5,720 nt of DNA from JAAFHB01 sp038240855 (GTDB lineage: Bacteria; Bacteroidota; Bacteroidia; Bacteroidales; Prolixibacteraceae), in NCBI GenBank assembly GCA_038240855.1, contig JBBRGI010000248.1:1-5720 (forward strand). The letters are read 5' to 3'. Position numbers and translations under genes: made by a program. How positions within the stretch are numbered: position 1 is the first letter of the stretch; each line of letters opens with the position of its first letter. A model generated the notes under the pieces. That model worked only from the letters and a program-made list of their open reading frames with translations. It was not told the DNA's origin and made no database searches. This document shows, in pieces, positions 1 to 5,177 of this stretch.

Positions 1-13
1 AACAGGCTAAATC

Positions 14-43
14 TTCGAAATTCGGCGCATATTACTAATTTTG
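14..43 (+). promoter_or_regulatory. Candidate Bacteroidota-type promoter for the carbonic anhydrase gene
   Basis: TAATTTTG at 36-43 matches the Bacteroidota -7 consensus TAnnTTTG at every defined position. TTCG at 14-17 lies 18 bases upstream and resembles the -33 TTTG box with one mismatch. Transcription would begin around position 50, leaving a leader of about 20 bases before the ATG at 71. This is a motif match only. The upstream gene context lies outside the window. Confidence 0.45.
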
Positions 44-70
44 GAGTACAAATTAAAATAAATTTTACGA

Positions 71-592
71 ATGGCTATAATAAAATCACTTCGCGGAAAA
101 ACGCCTGTCTTCGGGCTGAACTGTTTTCTGGCAGAAAACGCAGTGATCATTGGTGACACCACAATTGGGGATAATTGCAGTTTATGGTATGGAACAGTGC
201 TTCGCGGCGATGTTCATTACATTAAAATCGGAAATAATGTGAATATCCAGGACAATGCCGTTATACATGCCACTTTTGAGAAGTCGCCCACAAATATTGG
301 AAATAATGTCTCTATTGCCCACGGTGCAATCGTTCATGGCTGTACTATTCATGATAATGTACTTATCGGCATGAATGCAGTTGTTCTCGATGAGGTAGTG
401 GTCCACAGCAATTCGATTGTCGCAGCAGGGGCTGTTGTAACAAAGGGAACAGTAATTGAATCGGGATCAGTGTATGCCGGCTCACCGGCAAAAAAGATAA
501 AAGACATAAGTCCTGAATTGCTTGAAGGTGAAATTAACCGGATCGCCAATAATTACCATAAATATGCCGGCTGGTACAAAGAACCGGAATAG
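71..592 (+). CDS. Gamma-class carbonic anhydrase-like protein (left-handed beta-helix, YrdA/PaaY/CaiE type)
   Basis: The product is 173 residues, the usual length of the YrdA/PaaY/CaiE branch of gamma-carbonic anhydrases. Hexapeptide-repeat turns run from about residue 12 to 140 (for example IGDTTIGDN, IGNNVNIQD, IGNNVSIAHG, VLIGMNAVV). The three candidate zinc ligands are H66, H84 and H89, in the expected VIH / IAH / IVHG contexts. The conserved RGD (45-47) and NIQD (58-61) segments are also present. A C-terminal helix follows the beta-helix, as in relatives. There is no signal peptide, so it is probably cytoplasmic. In the family these trimers bind zinc or iron at subunit interfaces and may hydrate CO2, but many members of this branch have little measured activity, so the substrate is uncertain. 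The ATG is preceded by AT-rich sequence without a Shine-Dalgarno motif, which is normal for Bacteroidota. A promoter candidate lies at 14-43. Confidence 0.9.
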   Translation: MAIIKSLRGKTPVFGLNCFLAENAVIIGDTTIGDNCSLWYGTVLRGDVHYIKIGNNVNIQDNAVIHATFEKSPTNIGNNVSIAHGAIVHGCTIHDNVLIGMNAVVLDEVVVHSNSIVAAGAVVTKGTVIESGSVYAGSPAKKIKDISPELLEGEINRIANNYHKYAGWYKEPE

Positions 593-744
593 CATTAACT
601 GAATAACTTTTAGTTAAAAATAATACCATCAAATGAGTATGGTTTCAGAATCACCAAACGGATGATAATATACGCCATGTGAATTCCACAGGACCCTACA
701 AAAACAAAATATTAACACATGAAACCAAATACCTTGCAATAGCG
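593..744. other. AT-rich intergenic stretch between the carbonic anhydrase gene and the IS element
   Basis: No gene is supported here. The only structure seen is a short 6-bp inverted repeat (TTAACT 595-600 / AGTTAA 612-617) just after the carbonic anhydrase stop. It is AT-only apart from one C-G pair and has no T-tract, so it is a poor terminator candidate. The left end of the insertion sequence probably lies at or slightly before 745. Confidence 0.5.
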
Positions 745-754
745 TATTTAAAAG
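745..754. repeat. Left copy of 10-bp inverted repeat, candidate IS end
   Basis: TATTTAAAAG is the exact reverse complement of 2223-2232. It lies about 100 bases upstream of the transposase start. The match does not extend in either direction. It is a candidate subterminal inverted repeat of the IS110-family element. Confidence 0.4.
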
Positions 755-800
755 AAAATGAAATCATATGAAACCCTCATGACCGACTTCGTTCGCCAAA

Positions 801-851
801 GATGATGAAAAGGGAGCTACCTTTACGTAGGTATTTACTCCAAACATCATT
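801..851 (+). other. Nested three-stem hairpin directly upstream of the transposase start
   Basis: Three stacked stems share one axis: ATGATG 802-807 with CATCAT 845-850, GGAG 813-816 with CTCC 838-841, and TACCT 818-822 with AGGTA 829-833 around a TTACGT loop. They are separated by small internal loops (808-812 / 842-844 and 817 / 834-837). The fold ends three bases before the ATG at 855. It could hide the translation start of the transposase, or be part of a left-end guide RNA as in the IS110 branch. The pairing is visible in the sequence; the function is inference. Confidence 0.5.
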
Positions 852-854
852 ACT

Positions 855-2095
855 ATGGCACAAGAAGTTTACTTTGAGCAAGTCGTAGCCAAGGGTTGCG
901 GACTTGATGTACACAAGGATACTGTTGTAGCGACCGTATCCGGGACAGCAATAATGACAGAAACGCGAACGTATTCCACGTTCACACGTTCTTTGACACA
1001 ATTGAGAGAATGGTTATTATCCCTGGGCATAACGCACGTCTCGATGGAGAGCACAGGGGTTTACTGGAAGCCCGTTTTCAACATACTGGAGGGTTATGGC
1101 ATGACTATCCTGATAGTGAATGCGCGCCACATCAAGTATGTTCCAGGGCATAAGACCGACAAAAAAGATAGCGCATGGATATGCAAGCTGCTTTTGGCGG
1201 GGCTGCTCAAGGGGAGCTTTGTTCCTCCGGTTGAGATACGGAACCTACGTGACATGACCCGGTACAGGCGTAAGCTGGAGGGAGCTGTTACTGCAGAGAA
1301 GAACCGTATGATACGGCTACTTGAAGATGCGAACATCAAGCTATCCACGGTACTGTCTAAAGTGCATGGCACAAGTGGTTCAAAGATCATTGATGCCTTG
1401 CTGGCAGGTGAGACTAATCCGGAGGTGTTAGTGGCACTGTGCCACTGGCGGGTGAAAGCAGATAGGGAAGATATCAAACTTGCCCTGGAAGGCAAACTTA
1501 CCGATCACCATAAGTTCATGCTTCGGATGATAAAAAAAGATATTGATCAAACGGAGGCACTTATTAGCGACTTGGATAAGGAAATAACGAAACACTTACA
1601 GCCTTACGCCGAGGAGTTGAGTCTGATAAAACAAATTCCAGGCGTTGGTGAGCAAACCGCTGGGGCACTTATCGCTGAGATAGGCGTTAACATGGAAGTC
1701 TTCCCCGATGAGAAGCACCTTGCCTCGTGGGCAGGCATGAGCCCTGGCAACAATGAGAGTGCGGGTAAAAAAAAAGTAGCAGGACCACGCATGGTAATAA
1801 AAGCGTAAAAGCAGTGCTGACAGAATCGGCATGGGCAGCATCCAGAACAAAGAACACTTTTCTTAGCTCCAAATATAAACGGCTGGTAGGCAGAAGAGGC
1901 AAAAAAAGAGCCATCGTAGCAGTAGGACATGCGATCCTAACCATAGTCTACCACCTGATAAAGGAAAAGAAATGTTTTCAGGAATTGGGTGCCACCTACA
2001 TTGATGAGAAAAAGCGGGAAGGACAAATCAAATACTTCCAAAAGAGGCTAGAGGAACTCGGAGCAGAGAATCCCGAATTAAATAAAAGCGCGTAA
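855..2095 (+). pseudogene. IS110-family transposase (DEDD N-terminal domain plus Transposase_20), frame disrupted at an A9 run
   Basis: The first reading frame (855-1808) encodes 317 residues. They include an N-terminal RuvC-like DEDD domain with D18 (GLDVHKD), E65 (MESTGVYW) and D102/D105 (KTDKKD), then a coiled middle region and the start of the Transposase_20 domain (IPGVG at 261-265, LASWAGMSPGNNESAG at 289-304). S302 is a candidate for the family's catalytic serine. After K307 the frame gives ten unrelated residues and a stop. A -1 shift at the A9 run (1767-1775) restores the family sequence: SSRTTHGNK, then AAWAAS-like and RRGKKRAIVAV segments, ending at 2095. The joined product would be 413 residues, a normal length. 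Transposition needs the full domain, so the copy is inactive unless programmed frameshifting or transcript slippage at the A-run rescues it. A homopolymer sequencing error is also possible. The ATG at 855 fits the family's N-terminus. Confidence 0.85.
1767..1775 (+). other. A9 homopolymer at the transposase frame break
   Basis: Nine consecutive A residues are read in frame 0 as three lysine codons after GCG GGT. Moving back one base gives AGT AGC AGG, which continues the conserved family sequence. The run satisfies the A-AAA-AAA slippery form for -1 frameshifting, and it is long enough for RNA polymerase slippage. An A10 (or A7) allele would be in frame throughout. Only weak downstream pairing is visible (ACCA 1783-1786 with TGGT 1791-1794), so a strong stimulatory structure is not obvious. 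Confidence 0.7.
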
Positions 2096-2099
2096 GCGC
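2088..2099 (+). other. GC hairpin with GTAA tetraloop at the transposase stop codon
   Basis: GCGC 2088-2091 pairs with GCGC 2096-2099 around GTAA, which is a GNRA-type tetraloop in RNA. The TAA stop of the shifted transposase frame occupies the last three loop bases. It may be the first helix of the structured 3' region of the element. There is no T-tract, so it is not an intrinsic terminator. Confidence 0.4.
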
Positions 2100-2230
2100 A
2101 GTTCTCTAAGGTCGATTTTTACTGGAACATCTGTGGATGAATCCGAATATGAAACTGACCTAAAAAAGCCAAGAGGCAAAGACTGTGACTCGAACACGCG
2201 CATGAAATTTTAAACAACTTGGCTTTTAAA
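2100..2230 (+). ncRNA. Candidate IS110/IS1111 guide RNA (seekRNA / bridge RNA) region
   Basis: Two consecutive modules have the form outer stem, asymmetric internal loop, inner hairpin. Module 1: AGGTC 2109-2113 with GACCT 2157-2161, enclosing GGA 2124-2126 / TCC 2142-2144 and CATC 2128-2131 / GATG 2136-2139; its internal loops are 2114-2123 and 2145-2156. Module 2: AAAAGCCAAG 2164-2173 with CTTGGCTTTT 2218-2227, enclosing a weak GTG 2185-2187 / CAC 2195-2197 hairpin; its loops are 2174-2184 and 2198-2217. Guide RNAs of this family use two such loops, one for target and one for donor DNA, and in the IS1111 branch they lie downstream of the transposase. The pairings are seen directly. Identification as a guide RNA is inference, and the outer stem of module 2 could instead be only a 3'-end hairpin. 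Confidence 0.4.
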
Positions 2231-2232
2231 TA
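2223..2232. repeat. Right copy of 10-bp inverted repeat, candidate IS end
   Basis: CTTTTAAATA is the exact reverse complement of 745-754. Its first five bases also belong to the 3' arm of the 10-bp stem at 2164-2173 / 2218-2227, so the candidate element end and the structured RNA overlap. Confidence 0.4.
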
Positions 2233-2272
2233 AAATTGCCCGAAAAAATAATACCCATTCTTTCAATTCAAG

Positions 2273-2286
2273 AGGATGTAAATCCT
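2273..2286. other. Small hairpin with GTAA loop between the IS element and the small charged-protein gene
   Basis: AGGAT 2273-2277 pairs perfectly with ATCCT 2282-2286 around a GTAA loop, with a possible G-T closing pair outside. No T-tract follows directly. It lies outside the proposed element end. Its role is unknown; it may be a weak regulatory or 5'-leader hairpin of the downstream gene. Confidence 0.25.
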
Positions 2287-2331
2287 TATTGCTTAAAAAA
2301 TAGAATTGCCGCATTTATTAACCATTTTAAA

Positions 2332-2344
2332 GGGAATTATTCCC
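2332..2344. promoter_or_regulatory. 13-bp palindrome just upstream of the small charged-protein gene
   Basis: GGGAAT 2332-2337 and ATTCCC 2339-2344 form a perfect inverted repeat about one central T. It ends 12 bases before the ATG at 2357. It could be an operator for a dimeric repressor, or a hairpin occluding the translation start. No T-tract follows, so it is not a terminator. Confidence 0.35.
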
Positions 2345-2356
2345 ATTAATTTTCAC

Positions 2357-2665
2357 ATGAAAACACCCTTCAGAGACCAGCAGACCGGACAGCACAGTAT
2401 CGACCATAAAGCAAATCAACAATTACTAAATCAAAGGCTTGAGATTAAAAATATCGAAAAGGAGCGGATGAGACGGGCAATAGAAGAAAGACTGACTGCA
2501 AAAGTCGATGCAATTGCTCAGGAGTGGGTAGAGTATGACCTTCGTCAGGCACAAATGGTACTGATGAAGGAAGCAAGGAAAGAGAGGCACTTGGAGACAC
2601 AAATCCTGAAAGCAGCCAAGGCAGCACAAAAAGAATCAAGAGATCGGAAGCGGGATGAAATGTAA
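2357..2665 (+). CDS. Small highly charged helical protein, unknown function
   Basis: I do not recognise this gene. From the ATG at 2357 it encodes 102 residues, with 23 Lys/Arg and 18 Asp/Glu. An upstream TTG at 2306 would add 17 residues, but that segment looks unlike the rest and overlaps the palindrome at 2332-2344, so the ATG is preferred. After a polar N-terminus (1-20), residues 21-100 have no prolines or glycines and show hydrophobic residues at heptad-like spacing (LL, LEI, AIEERL, VDAIAQEWVEYDL, VLM, LETQIL), indicating a long helix or coiled coil. The C-terminus is basic (SRDRKRDEM). There is no signal peptide or membrane segment. It could be a nucleic-acid-binding or structural small protein, but nothing here assigns a role. 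It sits alone, between the insertion sequence and the nucleotidyltransferase gene. Sustained amino-acid bias and normal-looking codon use support it being a real gene. Confidence 0.6.
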   Translation: MKTPFRDQQTGQHSIDHKANQQLLNQRLEIKNIEKERMRRAIEERLTAKVDAIAQEWVEYDLRQAQMVLMKEARKERHLETQILKAAKAAQKESRDRKRDEM

Positions 2666-2685
2666 GGATTTAGCATACAATCAAG

Positions 2686-2733
2686 CCCCTGTTTTAGTAA
2701 AGCTGCCCGGAACGACGATAGCGGAAACGGGGG
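2686..2733. other. Long imperfect hairpin downstream of the small charged-protein gene
   Basis: CCCC-T-GTTT at 2686-2694 pairs with AAAC-G-GGGG at 2725-2733: nine pairs including one G-U, with another possible wobble inside. GCT 2702-2704 / AGC 2720-2722 pair within the loop. It begins about 20 bases after the stop at 2665, where a 3'-end structure would be expected, but no T-run follows on either strand. It could be an RNA-stabilising or Rho-associated 3' hairpin, or a remnant of a repeat. Confidence 0.35.
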
Positions 2734-2753
2734 TAAATGAAAAAATATAATAG

Positions 2754-2771
2754 CAACCCCCAAGTGGGTTG
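2754..2771. other. CAACCC / GGGTTG hairpin
   Basis: CAACCC 2754-2759 pairs perfectly with GGGTTG 2766-2771 around a CCAAGT loop. No T-tract is adjacent on either strand. It is a second hairpin 20 bases after the longer one at 2686-2733. Together they may act as a composite 3' end for the gene upstream. Confidence 0.3.
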
Positions 2772-2899
2772 AATATCACCATAAGATACTAATGTTGTCA
2801 GACAATAGATTTCCGGGTAAAAAAAATCAGTGCCAGTTCGGCAATAATTCCAGGTATTGAAACTGTTTTCTTTTGATTAAAAGCTAATTTTAGATATTT

Positions 2900-2937
2900 T
2901 TGCCTGCCGTCAAATAATCTGCGGCAATCTATATTTA
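2900..2937 (+). promoter_or_regulatory. Weak promoter / operator candidate for the nucleotidyltransferase gene
   Basis: TATATTTA at 2930-2937 matches the TAnnTTTG -7 box except for its last base. The nearest upstream TTTG (2899-2902) is 27 bases away, longer than the usual spacing. An imperfect stem, TTGCC 2900-2904 / GGCAA 2923-2927 with GC 2906-2907 / GC 2921-2922 inside, lies between the two boxes and could be a regulator site. Support is weak. Confidence 0.25.
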
Positions 2938-2951
2938 AATTTACGTAGTAT

Positions 2952-3851
2952 ATGAAACCGACCTTAGTTATACTCGCTGCCGGGATGGGCAGTCGTTACG
3001 GTGGCCTCAAGCAACTCGATGAAGTTGGGCCGAATGGTGAAGCGATTATTGATTATTCACTGTATGATGCCATCCGTGCAGGATTTGGGAAAGTGGTTTT
3101 TGTGATCCGTGCCGATTTTGCCGATGCTTTCAAGTCCAGGTTTGAACCCAATCTAAAAGACAGGATTAAAGTTGAATATGTCTATCAATCCCTTGATAAA
3201 ATTCCTGAAGGATCAGTAGTCCATCCCGAAAGGGAGAAGCCCTGGGGAACCAGCCATGCGACTTTAATGGCAGAAATGGCAGTGATTGAACCCATGGCCG
3301 TTATCAATGCCGATGATTTTTATGGAAGCATAGCCTACCAGGTTATGGCCGATTTTCTGAATTCCTCGACCGACCAAAATGAATATGCAATGGTTGGGTA
3401 TAATGTAGCCAATACCCTTTCGGAATATGGTACCGTTTCGCGTGGAGTCTGCAATATGGACAAGGACGGATACCTGACAACCGTTGTTGAAAGGACTAAA
3501 ATTAAACGTGATGAAGAGGACATTTTCTTTTACGAGGATGACAAGCGTTCAAAACTGGCCGAAAACACACCTGTTTCAATGAATTTCTGGGGCCTCAAAC
3601 CAAATGTATTTAAATACCTGTACGAAGGATTTAAAGAATTTTTGGCAGAACATGGTAATGAATTGAAATCAGAATACTACATACCTTTACTGATCAACGA
3701 TAATATTGTAAAAGGTACAATACGTACAAAAGTACTGCAATGTGATTCCCCCTGGTTCGGGGTAACCTACAAGGAGGACAAACCGATGGTACAACAACGG
3801 ATAAAAGACCTGATTGAATCGGGTGCTTATCCCAGGAATCTTTGGATTTAA
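2952..3851 (+). CDS. Sugar-1-phosphate nucleotidyltransferase (NTP_transferase family)
   Basis: The 299-residue product begins with the nucleotide-binding signature LAAGMGSRYGGLKQ (8-21), where R15 and K20 are the expected phosphate-contacting residues. Further landmarks are PWGTSHA (97-103), the metal-binding segment INADDFYG (118-125, D121/D122) and NFWGLKP (211-217), all typical of the Rossmann-like core. Family members couple a sugar 1-phosphate with an NTP to give an NDP-sugar and pyrophosphate in the cytoplasm. The length is near that of GalU or RfbA, but the GGLKQLDEVGPNG segment differs from classical RfbA, and the sugar and nucleotide cannot be read directly. The downstream NahK/AmgK-like kinase could provide its sugar 1-phosphate, which suggests a salvage or activation pair. 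The gap to that gene is 183 bases, so co-transcription is plausible but not certain. The ATG directly precedes the conserved first beta strand, which fixes the start. Confidence 0.88.
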   Translation: MKPTLVILAAGMGSRYGGLKQLDEVGPNGEAIIDYSLYDAIRAGFGKVVFVIRADFADAFKSRFEPNLKDRIKVEYVYQSLDKIPEGSVVHPEREKPWGTSHATLMAEMAVIEPMAVINADDFYGSIAYQVMADFLNSSTDQNEYAMVGYNVANTLSEYGTVSRGVCNMDKDGYLTTVVERTKIKRDEEDIFFYEDDKRSKLAENTPVSMNFWGLKPNVFKYLYEGFKEFLAEHGNELKSEYYIPLLINDNIVKGTIRTKVLQCDSPWFGVTYKEDKPMVQQRIKDLIESGAYPRNLWI

Positions 3852-4034
3852 TTCCTGACTTTATACGATTAATACTTCTGTAATACTCTTTCCCTTTCTG
3901 AACTTCCGCGTGTGTTATCAGACGGATTTAAACCGGGAAAAAAAGCACTAGAGTGTATTTTTCAAACTTCCTGTCAAAGGGGGCATCTGTTTCTTCGATT
4001 TTTAATAATACAGTCCAATTTACACTTTCAATTT

Positions 4035-5129
4035 ATGAAAAATCAACAATTTTCCGAATTAGTCAGCAGGTTTGATATACAATTAACTATTGAAGAAATA
4101 GTCCCGTTTGGGAATGGCTTTATTAATGATACCTACCTGGTTAAAACCTCACCTGCAACGTCACCCGATTATATGCTGCAGCGTAAAAATCATCAGATAT
4201 TCAAAAATATTCCCGGAATGATGAACAATATCCTGATCACAACCAATCACATCAGGAGTAAACTCATAGCCGCCGGCGAAAAGGAAGTTGACCGTAAAGT
4301 GATGACCTATTATCCGGCAAAGGATGGAAAAATGTTTGTTAACGACGATTCAGGAAATTTCTGGACCATGTTTTTATTCATCGCAGATTGCCGCGTAGTT
4401 GAAAGTATTCAAAAACCAGAACACGCCTACAGTGCAGCCGGTGCTTTTGGTCATTTTCAACAACAACTCGCTGATCTGCCTGGTGAAAGTATCATCGAAA
4501 CAATTCCTAATTTCCATAACGGCATTTCACGATTGTCCGATTTTCAATCTTCGGTATCGAATGACGCGGCAGGAAGAGTGAATGACAATCAGGTACTAAT
4601 CGCTAACATTATGGACCGATCAGAAGAGATGACTTCGCTTCAACGCTGGCTGAATGATCATACATTACCGCTCAGAATTACCCATAACGACACAAAAATC
4701 AATAATATTCTTTTCGATCAGGATAACAATACCTTATGCGTGATTGACCTTGATACCGTGATGCCCGGATCTGCTCTTTACGATTTTGGAGACGCCATCC
4801 GTACGCTGGGTAATACAGCCCCCGAAGATGAACCTGATCTATCAAAAATCGCGTTTAACAGCGAAATATACGAAGCATTTGCGCAGGGATATCTGTCGGA
4901 AGCAAAAGACTTTTTAATACCAAAGGAGATCGATCACCTCGCTTTTTCGTGCCGTTATATGGCCTGGGAACAGGCGATGCGGTTTTTTACCGATTACCTG
5001 AATGGTGACATCTATTACAAAACGGATTACCCGGGTCATAACTTGGTGCGTACAAAGGCACAGATTCGTTATCTTGAAGTCCTGGAGGAGAATAAAGAGT
5101 TAATGGAATCGATTGTGGGTGCGGTATAG
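4035..5129 (+). CDS. Aminoglycoside-phosphotransferase-fold sugar kinase (NahK/AmgK-like)
   Basis: The product is 364 residues from the ATG at 4035, close to the length of N-acetylhexosamine 1-kinase (NahK). A GTG at 3912 would add 41 residues of non-conserved sequence, so the ATG is preferred. The N-lobe includes GNGFINDTYLV (26-36), which resembles a nucleotide-binding loop and strand. The catalytic loop is ITHNDTKINNILF (215-227), with D219 as likely base and N224 as metal ligand. The metal-binding segment is VIDLDT (236-241), with D238 and D240, followed by YDFGDAIR (249-256). Relatives phosphorylate free amino sugars at C1 using ATP: NahK acts on GlcNAc/GalNAc and AmgK on MurNAc/GlcNAc. 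Homologues are sometimes mislabelled as mucin desulfatase or antibiotic-resistance proteins; the neighbouring nucleotidyltransferase favours a sugar-salvage role. The substrate is inferred, not shown. The stop lies in the hairpin at 5127-5152, and the gene converges on murI. Confidence 0.87.
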   Translation: MKNQQFSELVSRFDIQLTIEEIVPFGNGFINDTYLVKTSPATSPDYMLQRKNHQIFKNIPGMMNNILITTNHIRSKLIAAGEKEVDRKVMTYYPAKDGKMFVNDDSGNFWTMFLFIADCRVVESIQKPEHAYSAAGAFGHFQQQLADLPGESIIETIPNFHNGISRLSDFQSSVSNDAAGRVNDNQVLIANIMDRSEEMTSLQRWLNDHTLPLRITHNDTKINNILFDQDNNTLCVIDLDTVMPGSALYDFGDAIRTLGNTAPEDEPDLSKIAFNSEIYEAFAQGYLSEAKDFLIPKEIDHLAFSCRYMAWEQAMRFFTDYLNGDIYYKTDYPGHNLVRTKAQIRYLEVLEENKELMESIVGAV

Positions 5130-5152
5130 GGCTGTTGCATGCAACGGCCTTA
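5127..5152. terminator. Hairpin at the convergent kinase/murI junction (possible bidirectional terminator)
   Basis: Positions 5127-5137 pair with 5142-5152 (11 pairs including two G-U) around a CATG loop; the core GTTGCATGCAAC at 5134-5145 is a perfect palindrome. The 5' arm contains the kinase TAG stop. The stem is symmetrical, so it could act on both convergent transcripts. No T-run follows on either strand, so classical Rho-independent termination is not assured. Confidence 0.45.
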
Positions 5153-5177
5153 CAGAGCCATGCAACGGCCTTACAGA
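5138..5177. repeat. 21-bp-period tandem duplication at the murI 3' end
   Basis: CATGCAACGGCCTTACAGA occurs at 5138-5156 and again, identically, at 5159-5177, separated by GC. The second copy contains the murI stop codon (TTA at 5171-5173 on the plus strand). The first copy carries the same triplet seven codons further, in the same frame. Either copy can pair with the GGGCTGTTGCATG arm at 5129-5141. Confidence 0.9.

Larger units (their letters stand above)
745..2232 (+). mobile_element. IS110-family insertion sequence (boundaries approximate)
   Basis: The element is defined by its DEDD-type transposase (855-2095) and by structured non-coding flanks. A perfect 10-bp inverted repeat, TATTTAAAAG at 745-754 and CTTTTAAATA at 2223-2232, brackets both flanks and would give an element of about 1.49 kb, a normal size for IS110-family elements. 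In the IS1111 branch such repeats are subterminal, so the true ends may lie a few bases outside. No target-site duplication is evident, consistent with the family. The repeat is AT-rich and could occur by chance, so the ends are provisional. The element sits between two unrelated genes and interrupts neither recognisably. Confidence 0.6.
2666..2951. other. Intergenic region with two unexplained hairpins
   Basis: No ORF is supported in these 286 bases. They hold the long stem at 2686-2733, the CAACCC/GGGTTG hairpin at 2754-2771, and a promoter candidate near 2930-2937. The remainder is AT-rich sequence in which I see nothing specific. Confidence 0.6.

Noticed and set aside
1094..1495. 133-residue open frame on the minus strand within the transposase
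   Set aside because: It lies wholly antisense to the conserved transposase domain, and its translation shows no recognisable motif. It is a shadow frame.
2306..2356. TTG start for the small charged protein
   Set aside because: The added residues are hydrophobic and unlike the remaining protein, and they span the palindrome at 2332-2344. The ATG at 2357 is more likely.
3937..3962. A-rich / GCAC-taga-GTGT / T-rich element as an intrinsic terminator after the nucleotidyltransferase
   Set aside because: The stem has only three GC-containing Watson-Crick pairs plus a wobble and an A-A mismatch. It is too weak to call, although the A-tract and T-tract symmetry was suggestive.
3912..4034. Upstream GTG start giving a 405-residue kinase
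   Set aside because: The extra 41 residues are not kinase-like and contain frameshift-like filler sequence. The ATG at 4035 gives the usual family length.
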